From positions 1 through 64,000 of the forward strand of contig JANBPK010001206.1 of assembly GCA_027579435.1 (NCBI GenBank): a stretch of 64,000 nt of DNA. The letters run 5' to 3'. The notes under the pieces are model-generated. The model was given only the letters and a program-made list of their open reading frames with translations, did not search any database and was not told the DNA's origin. Position numbers and translations under genes: made by a program. How positions within the stretch are numbered: the stretch's first letter is position 1; each line of letters starts with the position of its first letter. This DNA comes from Candolleomyces eurysporus (lineage: Eukaryota > Basidiomycota > Agaricomycetes > Agaricales > Psathyrellaceae). Shown here piece by piece: positions 58,984-64,000 of the stretch.

Positions 58984-59794
58984 GGGTAGTTTGACTTGAA
59001 AAGACTGGACAGACGAGGAGCCTGTTCCCCACAGCTCAGATTGTCAATGAGCTCCGACCCAAAGCCATGATCCGAAGCACGTTGCTACGCTCCGTTTGAC
59101 CCAAATTGAGCTTCGCCCAAACTCGTATCATGCGTCGGGAACTCTTGGGGGCAGGACGCCAAGGCCCGGGCGGCACCGACTGAAACCCTAACCCACCAAT
59201 CGAACCGCATCATGGTCCCCGTTTGCCTTCACCCACGACGGCCTTCTCCTTTGCCCGCTTTCAAGGTTCTTTGACTGATGAACGTGGGTCATTGGTACAA
59301 GCGTGAATTCGAGTGATCAACAACATTAGCATCTGTGGGGACGAGAATTTAAATCAGAGCTGGACCGTCAAAGTTTTGCGCCTGCCTAGGTGCGCGGTTG
59401 GATCCTCAAGGTCTCATGCTTTGCGCTGCATCAGTTTTGGTGTCCACATCTTTCAAAATGACTGCGATCTGTACCACTCAGATGCTTCCTTTCGTCATCT
59501 CTTCCATGCGCTCACGCATACCTCAGTTGGGTCAGATTACCGCGAACTTATCGGCCTCCGACGTCTACTCCACTTCTTAAGGTGGCATGACCTTAGCGAA
59601 ACTCAGCAGACAGCCACGGGAGCTAAAGTTCAGGCGTGTTTCTGCGTGTGCACAGAAGACTAGTCCTTCAGGAAATCGAAGTAGGGTTCGCGTGGAATCA
59701 GCCCTCCCTCACCTTCGATTCTTTAAATAGGGCTCTAGATGACCGTCGTTGTGTTCGCATAGAGCCCCATCTTCGTCCTTCTAAAGTTCTGGCT

Positions 59795-62309
59795 ATGACG
59801 AAGGTCACGAATCGAAATGCCGTTCAGTTGGCTATCTTCATCGCTTTCGGTGGTAAGTAAAATTCTCCCTCGGGTTTGGGTGGGTATTTCAACACGTAGA
59901 ATAGGATTCCTATTTGGATATGATATTGGTGTGATTTCGGTACGTTTGTCGACTTTTGAACCCAAGTTATCGACTCATATCTCGCAGGGATGCCTTATCA
60001 TGCCGGATTTCATACGGAGATTTGGAGAGATCAACGCCGACGGAGAATATTTTCTCTCTAGCTCTCGACAGTCAATCATCACCTCTCTTTTATCTGCTGG
60101 GTGCGTCGCTTAGGTCCTCTGCTAACGATGGTCAATGATGTTGACCACACTTCCCCAGAACATTTGTGTACGCGATCTCCGTTTCCCTGGGCGTCTTCAA
60201 CTCACTAAGACAAACCATTCCAGAGGAGCACTGGCTCAAGCCTTCACATCTGACCGATGGGGTCGTCGTGGCTCGATCCTCTTCTGGTCTGCCATATTCA
60301 CCGTTGGGGTTGTGATCCAGACAGCTACCGGGCACTCTATGGCACAAATCACAGTTGGAAGGTTCGTCACTGGACTCGGAGTAGGTGCCTTATCTGGTGA
60401 GAAGAGCTACATTTCGTTTCACGAGACCTTTGATCTTACGTTGTTGCACTATGCCTTTGTCAGCTATTGTACCCTTGTACAACGGAGAAACCGCGCCGAA
60501 GGCTCTTCGCGGAACGCTTCTCGTATTGTATCAGCTGCAGATTATCATCGGGTGCGTTATCTGTCCACTGTTCATCAACGCATACCATCTAAAACATTGG
60601 ATAGGCTCTTCCTGAGCTATGTGCTCGACTTGGCGACTCATACAATCCCGAACTCGGCTTCATGGCGGGTTCCGGTCGGCCTCCAACTTGCGTGGGGCTT
60701 GATCATGCTTTCCGGAGTCTTTTTCCTTCCAGAATCACCGTATGTTCTTCTCAATCCGCTTCCGTCGCTCCCGTCCTAACTTGTTACGACAACAGACGTC
60801 ACCTGCTCTACACTGGAAGACGCGAAGAGGCAGCGAAAGTCGTGGCTACTCTCAACGGTGTACCAGCTGACGATCCGCTCGTCGATGAACTCGTTGGAGA
60901 ACTTGAGTTTAGCATTGCTGCGGAGAACGTTGATGGGAAGGCTACATGGGCCGAGTGTTTCTCGTCTTCGTTGTGGAGGAGGACCGTGAATGGGATGATG
61001 TTGCAGTTCATTCAACAACTGAATGGGCAGAACTTCTATTGTACGAGCCTTTCTGATCTCTTCTCTTCCTCTTTTCGCGTCCTGCGAGTCATCAAAAAAG
61101 AATGTTGCTCATGTGAAACTTTGATAGATTATTATGGAGACACGTTCTTCGAGAGCGCCGGTACCCAGTACGTCCATCGACTTCTGATTCTATAAAATTT
61201 TTGCTGACGAGAGTGTCGTTTACGCTTTTGAAAGTTTGTCTCCGTACGTCATCCAAGTCATCCTTGGTGCAGTTTCGGTAGTAGGAACCGTTCCTGCTCT
61301 ACGTCTCATTGAGACATGGGGTCGTCGTAAGGTACGTGGAGTATTTCGTTCCGCATCAAATATCTTCACTCACTTCGATCGACCCCATAGTCCCTGTTGA
61401 CTGGCGCCTTACTCGAAGCTGCCTGCGCTGTTATCGTACGTTTCTCCTCCTTTATCTCACTCTTCCAACTTCCTCTCATGTGTTCGTTGCATAGGCTGGC
61501 TTGGTGGGCCATTTTACTTTGGCACCGGCAGGCACGCCCACGGAGCAGTTGACTCGTAGGAACAAAGCAGGTGGTGATACGCTAATTGCGTTCGCTGTGC
61601 TTCATGTATTCTCGTTCGCAGTGTTTTGGGGGCCTACTCCATGGGTTTATCTTGGTATGTCTCTCGTTTCTCCATTCGTGCTCTCTTTCTTTCGGTTTTT
61701 CCACTCAACCTGCATTTTACTTGGTATTTGCAGGCGAATCTTTCCCTCTCAGGATTCGACCGAAGGGTATCGCGCTTGGGAGCGCAACCAATTGGTGAGT
61801 CCTTGTTCTTTACAGTAAACGTTCTCAGATGCTGACTGAGCCGGTTCTTGAGGTTATGGAACTTCCTCCTTTCGTTTTTCGCGCCTCGAATCGCAGCGAG
61901 GTATGTTGCCTCATCGGAAGTGCTCATTCCTTGAGGACATCAACTCACATCTGTGATTGTACGCACTAGAATTGGACCTCTGATCCTCTTGGTGTTCTTT
62001 GGAATGCTCTTATTCGGTTACGTCTACGTGTACTTATTCATCCCCGAAACGAGGGGATTGACTTTGGAGGAGGTACGTAGTAACGTTTCTGAAAAATTAA
62101 TCTTCGTACCGACGCACTAACTCTTCCGCACGTAGGTTGACGAACTGTACAGATCTGGAGTCAAACCGTGGAACTCCACCGGGTGGAAGCCTCATTTAAG
62201 TGAGGAGGCTCATCTGAAAGTTCACCAAGGACGGCCATCGCAAGCGGAGAAGGTGTCGACGGAGAAGTCCGGTGTTGAGGAGGCGGAGGAAGCTGTGACG
62301 AAGGTTTGA
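59795..62309 (+). CDS. MFS sugar transporter (sugar porter family)
   Basis: About a dozen short exons from MTKVTNRNAVQLAIFIAFGG (59795) to a stop at 62309. Hallmarks in order: GFLFGYDIGVIS in helix 1; DRWGRRGSILFWSAIFTVG, the loop 2-3 RxGRR motif; ITVGRFVTGLGVGALSA with PLYNGETAPKALRGTL; PESPRHLLYTGRREEAAK after helix 6; MMLQFIQQLNGQNFY and YYGDTFFESAG in helix 7; LIETWGRRKSLLTGALLEAA; PWVYLGESFPLRIRPKGIA; GSATNWLWNFLLSFFAPRI; and VYLFIPETRGLTLEEVDELY. All sugar-porter signatures are present, so it should have 12 membrane helices and carry hexose-type sugars by proton symport. QQLNGQN and PETRGLT are diagnostic. The C-terminus is cytoplasmic and Glu/Lys-rich. Substrate cannot be told from sequence alone. 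Confidence 0.92.
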
Positions 62310-62524
62310 CGGTTCTTGCATATTGAGGGTTTGGTTGATGGCCTATGAGATCTCACGAGGATCAATGTATGTCCTTGAAGAGTTTCCAGATGTCTAAAGT
62401 CGTCTTTTGGTAGCTATTTTCGTCTTCCATGGTCCGTCATGCACCTCCCAGAGTGAGAGCCAGGAGATCTTGTCAAGTTCCTCTAGCAAGTACTATGGGT
62501 TCAACACATGATTGATGACTAGTC

Positions 62525-63996
62525 GTGCATTTAACAGGTGAGAGAGAGCATGCTCAGAAACTGTCTTGGACCCTCCACCCCTCCGATCGGTGGAACGATC
62601 TAATCGAGGCTCTCAACAAGATCTTCTCATCACCTCAGAAAGCCCAACCTTGCAACTCGGTCATCACAAATTCGCATCATCTCCAACCCCCAAGACGCTT
62701 GGAACGGGATTTTTGAGTGCCTGCTCTCGTGCATGGAATCAGCGCGTCAACGGTTGATTGGAGCACCTTCAAGTTGCTGAAGACCGCGACTCTCCCCTTC
62801 CTCCGGGTCCTCGGTAGATGGATATCCATTGTCTAGTTTTATTTTTTCTTATTCCAGAACCACGTCTAACTAATATGGGCTACCAAACCCTCACATACAC
62901 CTGAGATGTCTTCGAGTCAGAAACGCTCTGTTATCCGTACCGAAGTAGTGCAGTGCCTGCACGGAGGATTTCATCCTCTGCCAGAAACACCTCGGGGAAA
63001 GGTTAAGGCTCTGTTTCGTGATGATGTTTTGGGAGGTATACTTGGCTCTGAAGCTCGTTCTCCGGAGCTCAATCGTCTTTTAGGGTCCCACACAAAGCGT
63101 TCAAAGGACTCCAGGGACGCTGTTCAAGACATGTCTTGAAGGCGTTGCTGTATCGATTGAAGGAGTTCGCAGAGAGTTGGGTGAATTGAATGATGCTGAG
63201 AGCAACCGAATCTGAGTTTCACGCTTCCAGCTCTTGGTTCCATGCTATTCAGCGACGACTAGTGGACACGGACATTGTTTAATATCCGGAAGAGACCTCT
63301 CGTCAGCCTTCTTGAGGATCACCAAGAAAGTCGAGGAGGCAGGTTCTTTGTACTATTTCCGCTTCCAATCAGCGGTCGACGAGCTCTGTATTGATATGGC
63401 GGATGCGGTAGTCATGATGGCTTTTGGGGATGNCTTTTGAAGCAACGCTCTGGTTCGGCGATAAATGGTGGCTTATTGAGATATGCCTTTCTTTGTCTTC
63501 TCAGCGCGGAGCCAATTTCTATTCATTTCTCGATCTTCCACCGGGTGAAAGGCATCAGCCCCAATCGATATGAGTAGTAGTCGGTGGCTTCTTAAGTAGT
63601 AAAGCAACCTGAAGCACGGGAAAACTTTGCAAAAAGCGAAGATTCAAAATCATTGAATTGTGATGGACGAACGAGATGAAGATTCCTTGTTTTCAAACTT
63701 CTACATACACCAGCGATGGAAGCAAGAGAATTTCCGGACTTCGGCCAAACATCGCGCGCTTTCCTCAAGAATACAGCGCGAAAGGTACTGCTTAAGGTGC
63801 TTGGGCAGAGTTTCTCGTTCTGATCTTCCGAATATAGGTGCTCGAGCAATTGAGACGACGTTTAAGTGATAATGAAATCCCTCGTCTCCAACGCGCGCTA
63901 GCTGACCATATACGCGACCATATACGCGACAAACATGACATCCAGCTCCTTGAAGATATTCTCGTTCCGTTTCAGATCATATACCTTCTCGAATGA
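62525..63996 (+). pseudogene. Unrecognised multi-exon gene or relic
   Basis: Plus-strand coding-like pieces occur in order: SDRWNDLIEALNKIFSSPQK (about 62580); MSSSQKRSVIRTEVVQCLHG with DDVLGGILGSEARSPELNRL (62906-63139); FKTCLEGVAVSIEGVRRELG with ELNDAESNRI (63120-63213, another frame); ITKKVEEAGSLYYFRFQSAV with DELCIDMADAVVMMAFGD (to an N at 63433). After an acceptor near 63837, VLEQLRRRLSDNEIPRLQRA and LLEDILVPFQIIYLLE run to TGA at 63996. A 12-bp tandem duplication (63904-63930) gives RDHIRDHIRDK in that exon. Junctions are unresolved and stops intervene. It may be a real gene with unclear introns or a relic. No domain recognised. Confidence 0.3.
63904..63930. repeat. 12-bp direct tandem duplication inside a coding-like exon
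   Basis: The unit GACCATATACGC is repeated in tandem. It preserves the frame and encodes RDHI twice. Confidence 0.7.
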
Positions 63997-64000
63997 GCTC

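Larger units (their letters stand above)
57500..59794. other. Intergenic region with two weak convergent frames
   Basis: Besides the two weak frames listed separately, I see nothing here. The right end is the 5' flank of the sugar transporter. Confidence 0.3.

Noticed and set aside
1..64000. Reverse transcriptase, integrase or transposase remnants; CRISPR arrays; operons
   Set aside because: No YxDD-type, DDE-like or zinc-knuckle signature was seen, no regularly spaced repeats occur, and gene structure is eukaryotic.

Overview
The window looks like nuclear DNA of a filamentous basidiomycete, most likely an Agaricomycete. Genes are broken by short (about 45-80 nt) GT..AG introns, often with CTAAC-like branch points. 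The protein families fit this group: a TPR-CHAT protein, a NACHT NTPase, an F-box protein with a leucine-rich body, a DUF6593-like protein, MYND-finger relics and small secreted CFEM-like proteins. I cannot name the species. No rRNA, convincing tRNA, CRISPR array, virus or autonomous transposon was found. All exon models come from reading splice signals and frames by eye.

Layout. 1-9 kb: three copies of a decayed sequence (1-455, 794-1440, 6290-6800), a TPR-CHAT gene (2313-5507, minus), a MYND-family relic (6834-7500) and a weak hypothetical gene. 9-11 kb: a tandem pair of small secreted cysteine-rich proteins, one without a membrane-anchor tail. 11-16 kb: a membrane-anchored YtcJ-like amidohydrolase and an orphan single-exon gene. 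19-23 kb: a Zn2Cys6 transcription factor. 27-29 kb: an F-box protein. 28.8-31.4 kb: fragmentary coding stretches I cannot identify. 33-38 kb: a third CFEM-like gene, a roughly 500-bp MITE-like inverted-repeat element and a DUF6593-like gene. 41-43.5 kb: a MYND-finger gene with several frame breaks. 45.7-49.8 kb: a PWWP chromatin protein and a class 3 aldehyde dehydrogenase, both minus. 51.6-53.6 kb: a second tandem pair of CFEM-like genes. 55-57.5 kb: a NACHT NTPase. 59.8-62.3 kb: a sugar transporter. A fragmentary gene fills the right edge.

How the genes relate. The strongest theme is one family of five small secreted proteins with the same cysteine spacing and, where checkable, the same intron phases, arranged as two tandem pairs and a singleton. 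Two candidate cell-death or non-self-recognition proteins (CHAT protease-like and NACHT) share the window but lie about 50 kb apart, so no joint system can be claimed. The rest is ordinary: metabolism (amidohydrolase, aldehyde dehydrogenase), transport and regulation (Zn2Cys6, PWWP, F-box). Single N bases beside homopolymers show that some frame breaks may be base-call errors rather than true decay.
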